A stretch of 64,000 nucleotides of DNA, from NCBI RefSeq assembly GCF_008831285.2, contig NC_045149.1:18305035-18369034 (forward strand). The letters are read 5' to 3'. The notes beneath the pieces are model-generated. The model saw only the letters and a list, made by a program, of their open reading frames with translations. It did not search any database and was not told the origin of the DNA. This DNA is from Nymphaea colorata (lineage: Eukaryota; Streptophyta; Magnoliopsida; Nymphaeales; Nymphaeaceae). Positions 1 to 18,300 of this stretch are shown here, piece after piece; the first letter of the stretch is position 1; each line of letters begins with the position of its first letter. The position numbers were made by a program, and so were the translations under genes.

Positions 1-390
1 TGATCTTTTGTATCTAATCTTCCTTATACCTTCATTGATATGATCTACAATTTCTTGCTTGCTAAATAAACTATTTAGATCGCATCTGTCAACTTCTATT
101 AGCCATCTAATCAATCGATTGGGTGGTTATATATAAATAGCTAAAACATTGTTATCATGTTGATCTTATGCATGGCATGCACATGATATTCGAGAAACCA
201 AGCAACATTTTCTTGTGAATCTGTATATGTTTTCTGAACGGAATGGGAAATATCTAGTGAGCATTTGCCAATTTTTGCAGCAGCTCTTGATAACCATGGA
301 AAGATACTTCTCTTGATACCCATGCAAGAATATCTCTTTTTTCTATTATGGGGGTTTGAGTGATTGATGATCTTCTTTCAAAAATTTTAG

Positions 391-561
391 GTCATTGAAT
401 TGGGGGGAAGACCGACCATTGGAGATTGTGCCATGATATTAAGATCTGCAATACGAGCTCCCCTTCCATCCACTTTCCTAACAATCTTGCAAACGACTCA
501 TGGTCTTGGATACGTCTTTGGGAGGTAAATCAAAGTCGAAAACTTTTAGATTCTGACTGAT

Positions 562-605
<44 letters not shown>

Positions 606-806
606 AAGTGTTATTTGTACAGGCCATTGTACGATGAAGTTATTACTTTGTGTCTTGATCTTGGGGAACTTGATTTAACCGTTGCTATCGTGGCTGAACT
701 GGAAACTGCTGGAATCAAAGTTCCTGATGAGACTCTCGACAGCGTGCTTGCTGCCCAACAGATTGAGCCTGTGGGAAACGCAGAGGAGTCTGACAATCTC
801 TCGTAA
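391..806 (+). CDS. P-class pentatricopeptide repeat protein, C-terminal end only (partial gene)
   Basis: Two 3'-terminal exons are visible: 391–524 and 623–806, ending in TAA at 804–806. The acceptor AG at 389–390, the donor GT at 525–526 and the acceptor AG at 621–622 join in phase, the split codon giving Arg. The joined peptide carries a 35-residue helix-turn-helix unit that starts PLYDEVITLCLDLGELD and ends GIKVPD, the spacing of a P-type PPR motif. It is preceded by a similar, more degenerate unit and followed by a short acidic tail (AEESDNLS). PPR proteins bind organellar RNA; which one this is cannot be told from the tail. The rest of the gene lies left of the window, and 1–390 is most likely intron. 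The intron between the two exons contains a (GA)n tract. Confidence 0.6.
567..600 (+). repeat. (AG)n microsatellite in the last intron of the PPR gene
   Basis: About 17 uninterrupted AG dinucleotides lie inside the 98-base intron between the two last exons, ending about 20 bases before the acceptor. It is one of many GA/CT tracts in the window. Confidence 0.95.
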
Positions 807-1894
807 AAGACCTAACAGTTTTGGCAACTAGAAAACTCGAGCTCTTACAAGTTTCTTCAGAATGGAGGCATCGGTGCAGCTAAATATACCTGCGCAAGAA
901 GCAGGTATCCTAACTTATCTTGTATGGCTCCTCTAAGCTTGTGCAAAATTCTAAATTATTTTTGAACGTGTGAAAGAAGCTCCACATTAGATCAAAATTG
1001 TGAATAGCCACCGATTCTGGAGAATCAGTTGTTCTTTCTTTGCTTGAATATGGAAGGTCTGCATTTAGGTTCTCCTGGAGACGAGGGACGGCCACCATTT
1101 AGCTAGAACATATGTGAGAGATGATCACATGTATGGACCTACGTTCTAGTTCATGTTAAAGGCCATTAACTTCAGATTTTCTGGTATAAGCATCTACTAG
1201 CATGAAAGTATGGTGGTCTTATATCACGCACATCGATGAGGTACTTTGTATTTTTTCACTAATTTGTGTTTCTTTGGGCCTATAAATCTGATATATTTTT
1301 GCCCCCCGAATTTTGCCAAGAAACATGGACAGACGGTGCACTATCTTACCAGCCGCTGTTGATCTCATTTTCAAGATTGGAAACAACAAATAAAAAAGAT
1401 ACAATATGCAGTACCAATATTTTTATCTAAATTCTTGTAGTGAAATATGATTTAGGTCGAATTAGTTAAGTAGAAAAGCCTGGTTTCCCTAACAATTTTT
1501 TGTAATTTGAGCTATTAATTTTTCAAACCTTCAGAAACTCACGAAAATGTCAGAAACATGATCAGCACATTTATCAACTCTCATCTCAACCTAAAAGGAG
1601 TATCGGCTATTGTATTCTTAAACCTCCGAGGAACCATCTAATGCTGCTGCTACAGTTTCAATATTTTATTTGCTACTAAAATATGCTCTAGGTCACAATA
1701 TTTTAGTACTAGCAAGTTCTTCCAGAAATAAACAATAAGCAATTGCCTTTAAGAAAACCAAATAAGCAACAAGTATCTAAATTAGTAGGCGTCTTGCACT
1801 TAATAAAACATGATAAACACATTAACGATTTAAAAAAAGAATTCTTGGGAATACAAACTTTGCCTTCGTGTGTCCGTGAGAGCTGAGATAGACG

Positions 1895-1932
<38 letters not shown>

Positions 1933-2228
1933 AACAAGGTATCCCATTTGGTGTGCAGAGGAAAGGCTGTAACAATTAAATTATGGGGAACTAAATCGTG
2001 CCAATAATTATGTAACAAGACCGTGATGAGAACTTGGATCCACAGTAGCTTGACTGTTCAACTAGCTATTATTATTACAGCAGCACAAAATTCCCTAATG
2101 GCATCTCTTCGTTACAATTCACAGTTCACCCTCCAAGCTAAAATTGGTGAAAAATGGAAAAGATGGAAAGCCAAACAGGATTAAAAGGACAAACTCTTGT
2201 GGTTCCATTCAGGAGTTAATCAAGCATC
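807..2228. other. Convergent intergenic spacer
   Basis: The stretch separates the stop codon of the PPR gene (+) from that of HSP60 (−), so it holds the 3' untranslated regions of both. No coding region is supported. A (GA)n run sits at 1899–1929. The bases nearest 2229 are probably HSP60 3' UTR. Confidence 0.7.
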
Positions 2229-7376
<5,148 letters not shown>

Positions 7377-7467
7377 TTTGCGAGAAAATGAGTCTAGAGA
7401 AGACGAAAGAGACACTAGACAGGAACAACTACAGGGAAAGGCGAAGCTGTAGCTTAGGAGGCGTGAG

Positions 7468-7474
7468 TTTTATA
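7468..7474 (-). promoter_or_regulatory. TATA box of HSP60
   Basis: On the minus strand the sequence reads CTATAAAAC. It lies about 92 bases upstream of the HSP60 ATG, which would give a 5' UTR of about 60 bases. Confidence 0.7.
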
Positions 7475-7496
7475 GAGAAAGAGAAGAGAGAGCGTG

Positions 7497-7542
7497 GAGA
7501 GTTCTGGAAATACAAATGAGCGACCAAAACTCTAGAAGCCTC
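7497..7542 (-). promoter_or_regulatory. Heat-shock-element-like motifs upstream of HSP60
   Basis: On the plus strand, 7497–7509 reads GAG-AG-TTC-TG-GAA: two perfect 5-bp HSE units in TTCnnGAA arrangement and one near-perfect unit. It sits about 23 bp upstream of the TATA box. A second imperfect set, CTC-TA-GAA-GC-CTC, lies at 7530–7542. This position and spacing are what heat-shock factors use. That HSP60 is heat-induced is known of the family; that these sites act here is inference. Confidence 0.6.
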
Positions 7543-7544
7543 TA

Positions 7545-7553
7545 TTAGGGTTT
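7545..7553 (-). promoter_or_regulatory. Telo-box-like element
   Basis: The minus strand reads AAACCCTAA, the plant telo-box found in promoters of growth-related and translation genes. It lies upstream of the HSE-like motifs. This is a motif match only. Confidence 0.4.
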
Positions 7554-9361
7554 AGGTAGGGGTTTTCTCTTTTGGAGTCGCTCTTTCTCTCTCTCTTCCG
7601 TAGGATCCGGGCTGTCTTCCTTTCCTCCCCTCGTTCTCAAACAACTCCGAGTCGAGGAAACGAGTCGGACTGGTGCCCACAGATCCGAAGCCAGCCACTG
7701 CCTCACTCATTATCGTCACCCGAATTAAAGATCGAAACGGCAAAATCTGATTGGTGAAGTAACTTTGTTATGATGGAAACCCAAAGTGGAAATTCTCCAA
7801 AGTTAACATTCAGAATTTATTGAGACGTTTTAATTTTTTTCCAACGAGCAAATCACTCAATGACTTAGAAACTTTGTTTTCTGCAAAGCCAAATTTTCGA
7901 TTGCCGCATGCAAAGATGCTCTTAAGTTTTTCCGGTAAAATTTTAATCAATCCACTCATTGTTGAATGTGGATTTGGTTTGACATTAATATGAACATTTA
8001 TACTCTTCCCCATTAAAGATAATGGCATTTAACAAAAAAGAACATTTTGGAATGCCATATTTTAAGCAACCGCGACTAGAAGTATTCATTTATGCAATAT
8101 TAATTAGCACCCCATTTCTTTATTTATCTAAGGCAATACCATTTGTTGTGAAAGTTTCATGCAAGAACTTGGATTTTGTCCATTAAAAAATTAATGTTTC
8201 GTTCACCTTTAACATATACTAATATTTGAATCTTCCAATGAAACCTTGCCGTGACTTAGTCCCTTCTTTATTTTAAAATATATGTACAGGAAAAACTAAT
8301 ATTTGAATCTTCAAAACCCTCCACAACTTGCACTCGTTTGCAACCAATCCATTTGCACTCGTTAACTTCAGATAAAATTTAGTCCAAAGAGCCTCAAAAG
8401 TCCTTGTTTTACAGTTAAAAATCAGACAAATTGGAAGGAAAAATTACCCCCAAGGTGTTCTGCAACTGAGTCGAACCAGTGGTTGATAAGCAGCAAATCA
8501 GTTGTTAGAATTCTACAGTTGGGACATTAATGGGAGGAATCAATACCCAACTGAAGCCAAAGCGTCATACAGTACAGCCTCTAATCAAAGCTGAAATGCA
8601 ATGTGGGCTCCAATCTAAATGCTGATGCAGCTCTACCTCCTATCGGCAGAGAAAGGGGAGTAGAACTTCGACGGCCTTCATTCGGACGGTTCGATCATTC
8701 TCCCGCTCAGCCGAAACAGGTAAAATTACAAGGCTCATTATAGTTGGTTACAACATGCGTCCACTTTCACTGTCAACGAGCCAAAACTACCAGTTTATAT
8801 TTCTCCATTCCTATTTTTAAATTGTGATAAACCGTACTACCATGGACCGCGTACGTATGCATATTGACATTTACGTCGGCGACGATATCACCATTTCTAG
8901 TTCGGCGACTGCACCAACAGGCAGCGGTGGACGGTAGGCACCATGATACGCCTTATGACCCGATCATCCCTCTTCCATGAATCAGCCCGTGACACCAGTG
9001 CTGCCAATGTAAGGTGAAAAGCGATAGATAACCTGTGGCTGGCAAGCATCGTCAACTCTTGGGAATAATTATTCACACTCTTGAGAAACTTCTCGCTGGA
9101 GGTACAGACTCTCGCATTCAACAGAAAATCCCTCCCCACCCAAGCGAGGGGATTGGGGGCCTCACCACACCCACGCCCCCGGTTACTCACCCGACCGGAA
9201 ACCAACACCCACACGACACAAAAAAAACCTGACACCCGATCTCTCACATAAATGAACAATGACTATACAAATACACAATTAATAACAGCCATCAATTCAC
9301 AGAGGCTCTGAGTACCAGCAGCAAATCCAGCGCCGCCACCGCCCAGGAAGGGTCATGCTGT
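7554..9361. other. Spacer between HSP60 promoter and CLASP stop codon
   Basis: The stretch is AT-rich on the HSP60 side. The part next to 9362 is probably the 3' UTR of CLASP. Open frames here have no family resemblance and are not supported as genes. Confidence 0.6.
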
Positions 9362-12300
9362 TCATCCCTGGTTCCCACCAACTGCAGTTCCTGCCCTTGC
9401 TTGTGAGATGCGATTGGCATAAATCGTCACCAATCGCAGCTGAGTGCTGCTAAGCCCACCAAGGTACGGCAGGAAGGCTTTGCCGAGCACGATGTACATG
9501 TCAACTAGACAAAAAACAACACTCTGCAAGACCAAACGTGCAATATACATCAGTGCTGGCTGCCTGTAGCTAGTGGAACATGGAGCAGATGCAGAAACAA
9601 TGGCTGAAGAGTTGAAAAAGTAGTATCAGTTCCGGCCCTCCAACCACATAGGAAGAAGATGGGCAACTAAAAGTACTAAATTTTTACCGAAAGTGTAAGA
9701 CAAGGCCAAGGTTAAAGCGTCTTACAGCAATCATTTAAGAAAGTGGTTACTTCAGACTAGAACATAGGAGCCTGTCGGGTCAAACAGATTTGGTCCATGC
9801 ATGGACAAAGGGACCAAAAAGTCAGAAACCAAGGTCTGGGTTTCTTGGCCGGAACACTCACTGACTATGATTTTACCAAAATTTATGAGCAAGCAGGACA
9901 CGTTGCATGAAGAAATGTATGCATCTTTGGGACCCCTGGTACTTCTTACTTTTCGTAAATTTGAAAATGAGGCATATGTTTGGGAAACTTTCATTTAAAG
10001 AGACATCATTTGCACTATGAAAACGTGAGAGAAGTCCAAGGTGAATAATATCCTATACCTTGCGAACATCTGCACTCTGATTTCCGAAAGCATCAAAAAG
10101 AGCAGGTAGAAATGAAGGTAGCTGAGCCATTAACTCCTCCTCCGATAGCCGCCCAACAAGCTGAGAAGCAAAATGGACACAGGGAAACCCACATTGTTCA
10201 TACAAAAGCAATCCAATAAAGAAGACAAAGTCATCCTAAAAAGTCGTTTTATGTTAAGGTCAAATTCCCACAACAATTTCATACAATAGCAATGAGTCTG
10301 GAGCGCACTGCAACTCTCAAAAACACTAACCAAGTCCTAAGAAAATAAGACGCATCTATATAAAGGGATGACAATCTATATCGTTCGGCAGCACATGATA
10401 ATGAAAAACATTCCTTGAGGATATTGGCTTTATATTGTCCATGATTAGCAATATCTGCTGATTATATTTCCTTTCAAACAGTAAATGCACTTGTTATAGT
10501 AAATAATAAAGATTATGGAGGTTATTAGATGTTGGAATGTTTTTAATTGCCAAATTGCTTGAAGGAACGTCCAGCATAAGGATGCCAGTTTGCAAGGATA
10601 GTCATTCCAGAACTTTGGGATACTTTGTAACAGAATCTCCATCCTACCTATATTCAGTATTTTAGATACCAGATGGAAACTTAGGGTGTGCCTGACTTAT
10701 CATTTTCAAATTTGACCTATCCAAAAAATAAATATCCATAATAAAAAGTGCTTCAAATAGTCAATGGATCTACAATAATGGTTATTTACGGCTCTCCTGG
10801 AAAACATGTATGCAGCTACCAGCAAAACAGAGAAAAATGACAGAGATCCATAGCGAAAAACCAGAAAAATATGAAACAGAGAGAATAAGAAGCATACCTT
10901 TGTCAAACAGTTAATGCAAGACACAAGCATCTTCTCATCTTCACTTACTAACAACGGCACAATAACCTGTAAGACCATAAAATTGGTAGGTAAACTATAG
11001 AGGATAGCAAGTATTTTAAGAAAATACATTTTCCTAATCTCGGGGAAGCAATTTGCACTCAAATGCACTCACAGAAAGACATCTGTGTGGATCATACTGG
11101 GCTAATACAATCGACAAACAGCGATCTGCTTCATTTGAAACCTGAATATAAACATAATATATTCATATACTGAAAAGGGTCACAAAATAGCAACTTCTCA
11201 AAATAAACAATAATAATACCTTTGCAACCAAGTCCCTTGAGGCGTGGAGCAATTTTTCAATAACAATTTCAACAGAATCCTCCATTAACTCTTTCTAAAG
11301 CAATTCAAAGAGAAATTAGATAAGCACCTCTGATGTACCTAACCAAACAAGCCAGTGTTGATGCTAGCCACAAACCTGATAGTTGAGCATTTCAACGATC
11401 AGAGAAAGAGCAAGCTCCCTGACGGAAGGATCCAAATCATCAATCACATCGAGGACTGCTGTTAGAATTTGGTTAAAATACTGCAAACACATCAGAAATG
11501 TCAGATTGAGAGGAAAACTAGCCATTTCAAGCTAACAAAACCATTGACTCAGTTATGTCACTGTGACATTATTTTCATGCACTTAATTTCATGTAGATGA
11601 GTCTATACCAAATATTGATATGACCCATTTGCATCACAAATGAACTTGACCTGGATTGAACAAAATCATGGGTAATCATATGAAAAAGAACTCATAGTCA
11701 CCAGATTGTCCAAGGGATTAAGAAATTTGGTGTGGCTTCCATTTTGAAAATTATGGTTACATTTTCAAAATGTAAAAGGACATCACAGAACACAGAAATA
11801 TGGAAAGAGGTTCTGCACTTTTAGGCATCTTAATCAATTGCTCCAGTGAGTATACTGTTAAAAAGCAAGAAAGAGCAGCTAGCTTAACATTATGAGAGTA
11901 TCTAAACATAAAGCAGACTCTCAGGCCCTTATTCTCTAAACAAAACTTAAAACAGCAATTCACATTGTATTTGTCTCCACCAAGAGACAAGTTACCACGG
12001 TCCACAACATCAAAAATAAACTACATAAATAATAACTGCCATTTCTTTTGAGAAGGACCAATCAGTCTTGCTGGCTGAGAGAAATAAGTCACAAGCACAC
12101 ACCATCAAAACAGAATGGCAAACTTTGACATTTATCCTGTAGGCACAACTTAGAAGCTATATAAAGTAATTATACAAGAAATCTAAGGAATGAGCCAAAC
12201 CTTTGTCCATATTGAAGGATCTTTGTCTATGGAAACATGAACTAGCTTTTCAAGTGCTTCCATTTTTCTTTTAGTCGAGTTTTCATCATTCCCATTGCAT

Positions 12301-15300
12301 ACCTGTATTTGGTCATAAAGTTAGTTTCAGACATGAACTTTCATCCATCAAGCATCACAAAAAGGAAGACATCATTATCAAACACTCCAAGAAAGTACCT
12401 GGTGAAGAAGTTGAGGAATACTCGGTCCAGATTCCAACAAAGGGGCATTTCTGAGTAGCAAGGTTTTATCCTGATTTACCTCTATTACATCCTTGTGCCT
12501 CTCTCCATTAAGTCCTGGGCCTTGACCTCCTTGGTGTTCCAAGTTGGCAAGTCCATCTAAACGAGGAGTTAAAACAGAATTTCCAAAATCTGTTTCATGG
12601 CCTGCAGGCCCTGCACTATCAGAATTTAGTGGATCACCCCTGTGACCCTTGTTTTCTACAGTAGAAACACCTTTGGGAACTCTATCAGAGATGTTAAGCT
12701 GCAATTCAGGCTTTGAACCAGACTCATAATCCAGGTAGTCTTCCTGCAGGTCCTCAGAAGATGCATGACCAACAGACGATCCCCTCAACATGGATTCATG
12801 CATGGAATTCCATTTCCGCCCTCCATCCTTATCAATAGAACCACCAGAGTACCTTCCAAAGAAATGACTTTTCCTTGTTGTTCCTGCATAGCCTTCCTCT
12901 GAAGATGTTCCAATGACATCTGCTTGGTCATAGAATGATTTTGACCGTGTACGTTCTTTCTTACTTTGTAGAAAGTTCATGAGATCCACCTCTATCCTAG
13001 GAGTATACTGTTTGAGTGCCCTCCTCATAGAATTTTGTTCATCCATAGATAGTCCAAGAATAAAATTTAAGACAGCAGCAGAATCAAAATGAGAATAAAC
13101 TGATATAATACCAGCAATGGCAGTTCCTTTAAGCTTTGAATTCTTCTCATTAACCAGAGGTGCCAACTTACCAAGCCATAATTTTAACAGTACACCAAAA
13201 CTAGAACCATCAGAACTAACTCCATGTGCATTGAAGGAACTAATGGCAAACTCAATGACAGCAATTTTTGCCTTAGGTGAACGTTGCTCATCCAATGAAC
13301 GAAGAAAAGCTGGAAGTAAAGATTCTATACCATATGTGCTACCAACTATTTCCAACGTTGCTGAACAAGACTGCCTAACAACTTCCTTTGGATCTATCAA
13401 TCGTGAGAAAACATGAGGCAGGATCCTCTCCAGGTAACTTTCAAATGGTTTCCTAAAAACTGGAATCATCTCAGTGAGTGTTGTAAAAGCTGCCTGAGCT
13501 ACTTTATGATGCGGGTCATCTAGATGCTGAAAAAACAACTTCATGATCTTCTCAAAGCTCTGGGAAACTTCCTGCATCCCTTTAGGTCCTTGTTGAAGTA
13601 AACTATTGATAAAATTAAAAGCAGATATTCTTGCTGACCAATTGGAATTAGGACTCAGCCCCTCAGTTAAAGCTTCATTCAATGACAAAGGACCATCTGA
13701 GTAGCTAGACATTTCTCCAATTTGAAGATGAGTTTCCTCAAAGCTATTTCTACCACTAGAGACAACCCTCCCAGATGCATGTTTCCGTGAAAGAGGCCTC
13801 TGGAAGTTGGGGATATAACTCTGGGTGTCTCTGTAAGCTGGATCTTTGTAAGGTGTATCCAAATACTGCCTATCAAATTGCATATTTGGAAGCCGCCTAG
13901 TTGATTTAACATCAGCAATATCTTCACCACCCACTTGTCCTCGTTCAGAAGAAAGAGGAATCCTCTTGGCTGTGTGAAGGAGAGAGAGTGTTGACAATGG
14001 ATCTGTAGCCATATTACTTGCATACAACGACTTACTAGTATCTCTAGAAGCTGAACCTTGGGCCATTACAAGTTCTGGTAACATGGACCCACCATTTCGG
14101 GTACCACCTTTATTTGCAGTAGTTGAGCTAGGCAGCATAGAGGTCTGCGCTGACGTGTGATTAGATGCAGGTGCAGCCAATGGAAAGGGAGGATCACGAG
14201 AAGATGGAGGGTCCGCTCCTGCACTAGGGACAGGAAAAAGGAGAGCTTAGCCGTTCATAAAATGGACATGTATGGTCATTTTCAGTCACTTTAGCTGTAG
14301 TGAAGTAAATCATAATATAGATTGATATGCTGCGGGGTGTGTGTGTGTGTCTATGTGTGAGAGAGAGAGAGACAGGGAGCACCATATCATTTGATCTTTC
14401 GATGCATACCTAGATCATGAGTGGCTGAACGTGCTAAGGTATGCTTGTCCGATATATCCAAGCCCTTCAACATACTTTCAATAGCTGTAACTTGCTGTTT
14501 GCTTGCTTGCAGTACACTCTCAAGGCTTCTCTCTGAACTTTTACCTACAGTCTTTGCCTGTGATAAAAGCTGACTTCCAGAGAAGAGAGAAGCTCCCGAA
14601 TTTAAACCTGTGGTTCGGTCCATTGCAACAATTGAGGAAGTTCCAAAACCAGGCAAACTTGATTGAGCAGATGACTGCAGTGCGCCTTTTGGTGGTTGTG
14701 TGCCTCGCTCACGAAGGGAAGGTGAAGCATATCTTCTGTGGATGCCACCATCTTCTTCATTGATTATCTGAAAATGAGTACATTCACCAAGCAACAGCAT
14801 TGTTATTTCAGAAATCAAAAGAGAACCATTTAAAGCAACTGAAAACTAAGTCAAAGCATGCTCACTCTCTGAATCACAGGATCAAAGCTCAAAAACAAGC
14901 GCCGTGAACGTTCAGGCCAGGTCTTGGTGAACATCCGGTAGCATGTCCTTGCTGTGGATCGTACCTGTAGAGCCACACAAGGAACTGAGGAAGTATCCAG
15001 ACGAAGGGTTTTTCTTCACTACATATTCACACAAGCACAAATACCACATCCAACGAAATCAAAAAGTATTTCCATGCTAAGGGTGAGGCAATATTGCTAT
15101 CTTAATGCAAAATGGAAAACATGAACAGAAAATGTTCTGCTTTCAGGTGACTGCATGTGTGCATGAAAAAAGTAATGCTTGTGTGTCTTGTCAGAGAAAC
15201 ATGATCAGATTATAGTGATATCTGAAGCAACATTCGATCACGAATGAAACCCCTCACCAGAGAAAAATCAACCAGGTTAACAAAAGACTATGAGGTCTAT

Positions 15301-18300
15301 GTCCATTCTAGCATATATCAAAAAAATCCAGGGTTCATGAAAAGTACCAAGATCATGACAAAACAACGACAGTTACATGCAGTACAGCCTTTAGTCATAG
15401 AGGGCATTTCTGTATGTTATAATTGAGGCATTTCAAGATCACTATGGACCTCCTGATAGAACCTTTTTTCAGTTGGAGTTCTATGTCAAGAAGATAAGGA
15501 TTAAGAATCCCGGTTCCATCTATGCTGATCTTAGGTAGAACCGTAGAAGTCCCATCCATTACGTTGACTTTTCATTTACAGATCTCTGTTTCTTTTTTGT
15601 TGTCCAAGAGGCCATTGGTTCAGAAAGCTACGAACTTTTGTCATCTACAGTAATTCACATTTCCCAATGATTATGCATATGCATTTATAATTTACCCCTT
15701 GCTATTTTGTTTTACAGTTTACAGTAAGTAACTAGTATGCCAGTTTCTGCAATAAAATTTCGTAAGAAAACAGATCATAATATGTACCTCACTCATGGCA
15801 TCTGCTACACAGCATTTGATAAGGTCCTCATAGAGATCAGCTGACCTCTGTATTTCAGGTGCATCAGCCCAGCATTCAAGGATCAATAGTGCATATTCGC
15901 AGCACCTAAAAGAAAATGTGACTGAAAAATGTTAATTAAAAAAAAATAATGCACACTAACAGAGAGCAAGAGAAAGAACTTTACCTAGCACGAAGTACTG
16001 CACTTCGATCATTCTTTGCAGAATCTGCAATACGAGGAAGCACACGAGCAACTTTGCAATTTCGCAACATCTGAAGAATCACAAAGTCTCTTACAAAGGA
16101 TAATAATGTGACATATGAGTATCACCAGAAATAACATTCTAATCTTACCGTTTTTATGCAATTATCAGCAGATTCTGCTATAACAAGCACTGTTATCACA
16201 ACCAACTTGAAAAGCACCTGGAAGAGATAGGACAATATGCTATAATCAAGTGAAAATATTGTTGTCAAAACCAACTTTGGAATTCTACAAGCAAACAAAA
16301 ACGCAAAATTAATTGGATAAATAAAAAGATTCAAGGTGCTACCGGAATAAACATCTCTGCACATGTCTCAAAATCTCCCAAAAGCTCTTTTGATAAGAAG
16401 CCTAACAAATGGCACGCCTGGGGAGAACCCATAGTTAACCAAAGCAGGATTGTCTTTAAACAGCAAAGGACAATGCATAAAGTAGAAACTCACACATGAA
16501 TAGGAAAAGGAAAAAGGAAAACAAGTAGAAGCACCATATTATGCTCCCGTAGAGACCAACCATCTATGTAACCCATTAAGACAGAAAGAACTGATGCTTT
16601 TAGGGCACAAGTAAATAAAAGCATGAATTCGTAAAACTTATCTCCATACATCATCTAAGGCAAGACAAAAAAAATGAACTTTTCAATATAATACAACTAT
16701 ACAAGCATGTGACACAGTGGATATATAAAGCAACAATAAAGCAAATGACCAGACCTATCACCTATGTTCTTGAAAAGTAAGACAGGAAGAAATACGTGAA
16801 AAGATACAGTTTAGTAAGAAGGAACAAAGCAAAAAACATTAGCTTTTAAATTTCTTCATATTTTTATTCCATCAGGGAAAACAGACTAACGATGGTAACA
16901 ATGTCTAATCACCACCCATCACTACAAGGAAATAGCTGAATGTAAGTAAGCCCAAAAGTATCCTTACAATCAAGAAACATAAGCTTCAAATATCTATAAC
17001 CTCTCCCGTTCCCAATAACAAAAGGTAACAGATTCAAAGATACCTAGCAATATCAATTATCAGAGAAAATAACATTATAAAGATGAAGTAACTTAAGAAA
17101 GTCAGCAAAAATTTCCAACAATAATAGATGACTTTCTAGATGACCTTATGGGCAAGTAAAACCGATGTGACATGGTCACGTCTAAAAGGATACATGCTAA
17201 TAGCTTTATTTTCCAGATTGTCATGGAGTTCACAACAACATCTGAAGATAGTTGTATCAAGGAAGGAACAAAATAAACCTGTTTTACAATGCTGGAACGT
17301 CGATCAGATAGCTGAATACTTAGAGGACCAACAAGCTGCTTCAACAGACTTTGGAATGAGGCATAATCTGTAGCACCTAAAAGTAGAAAAAGGTGAATTA
17401 GTTTTAACTTTCAGGAATTTGCTAAATAACATAAAATATCATTGTAGACAACAGACTCATTCTAAAATATGACAAAAAAAAGTGTCTGTAGCTGCTGATA
17501 TTGTGATTAGCAAATTCATGTGGAAGGTTCACATTACTAATTTAAGGATGAAAAAAGTACATCTCATTGAAGCCCAAATGTGTTATGCAATTATATACCT
17601 AGGCTGATGAATCACAAACAAATTGTAATTTATCATTTAACAAAGGATGCAGTAAAGCCAAACTACTGAAAAATGTTTAAGCTTAACTATCTCAAGATAA
17701 ACAGATGCAGGTTAGTTGTTTAAACATAAATCAAGACCGTAACAATGATCATGAAGTGACTGCCCCTGATGTAGACAACTAGATAAGACATTTGAATTGA
17801 AAATTTAATAAAAAATAATAGCTAGCTAACAACGAAAGTCACGGTCTGGAAGCTATACCACCTTACACCACAATCATTCTTTCCCTCATTCCAAACCATT
17901 CCCCTCTTACCAATGAAGGGAGGAAATGATGAAGATGTATAGAAGTAACACACTAAGCTTAGCAAATAGCAAACCAATTATCCACTAGTTTATTTGCTTC
18001 TAAAAGAAGATGTGCACAAACGTGTGCACCAAAAGAAACACATCCCTTCACCAGTATGTGTGAGTTGGCACTATTTATATACAAATGGCAGATGCATACA
18101 TTTTGACCTTGCATTTTCATCCTCCCTACAATTTCCTGAATGGCTAATCAGAATATACCTATATCTACTCAAACAAGGTCCTGCTCCCCATGACAGCTCC
18201 CAAAAGAAGCGAAGAGAAAAAAGGGCAGACCATGCAGAAAATATCATGGGACTTATCCAGTCCCTTACTTCCTGGAGAAAAAATATGACTTTTTCTTTCT

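Noticed and set aside
14218-14223. Alternative acceptor CTAG at CLASP exon 14
   Set aside because: Using it adds five bases and breaks the frame; the CAG five bases downstream restores LGADPPSSRDPP.
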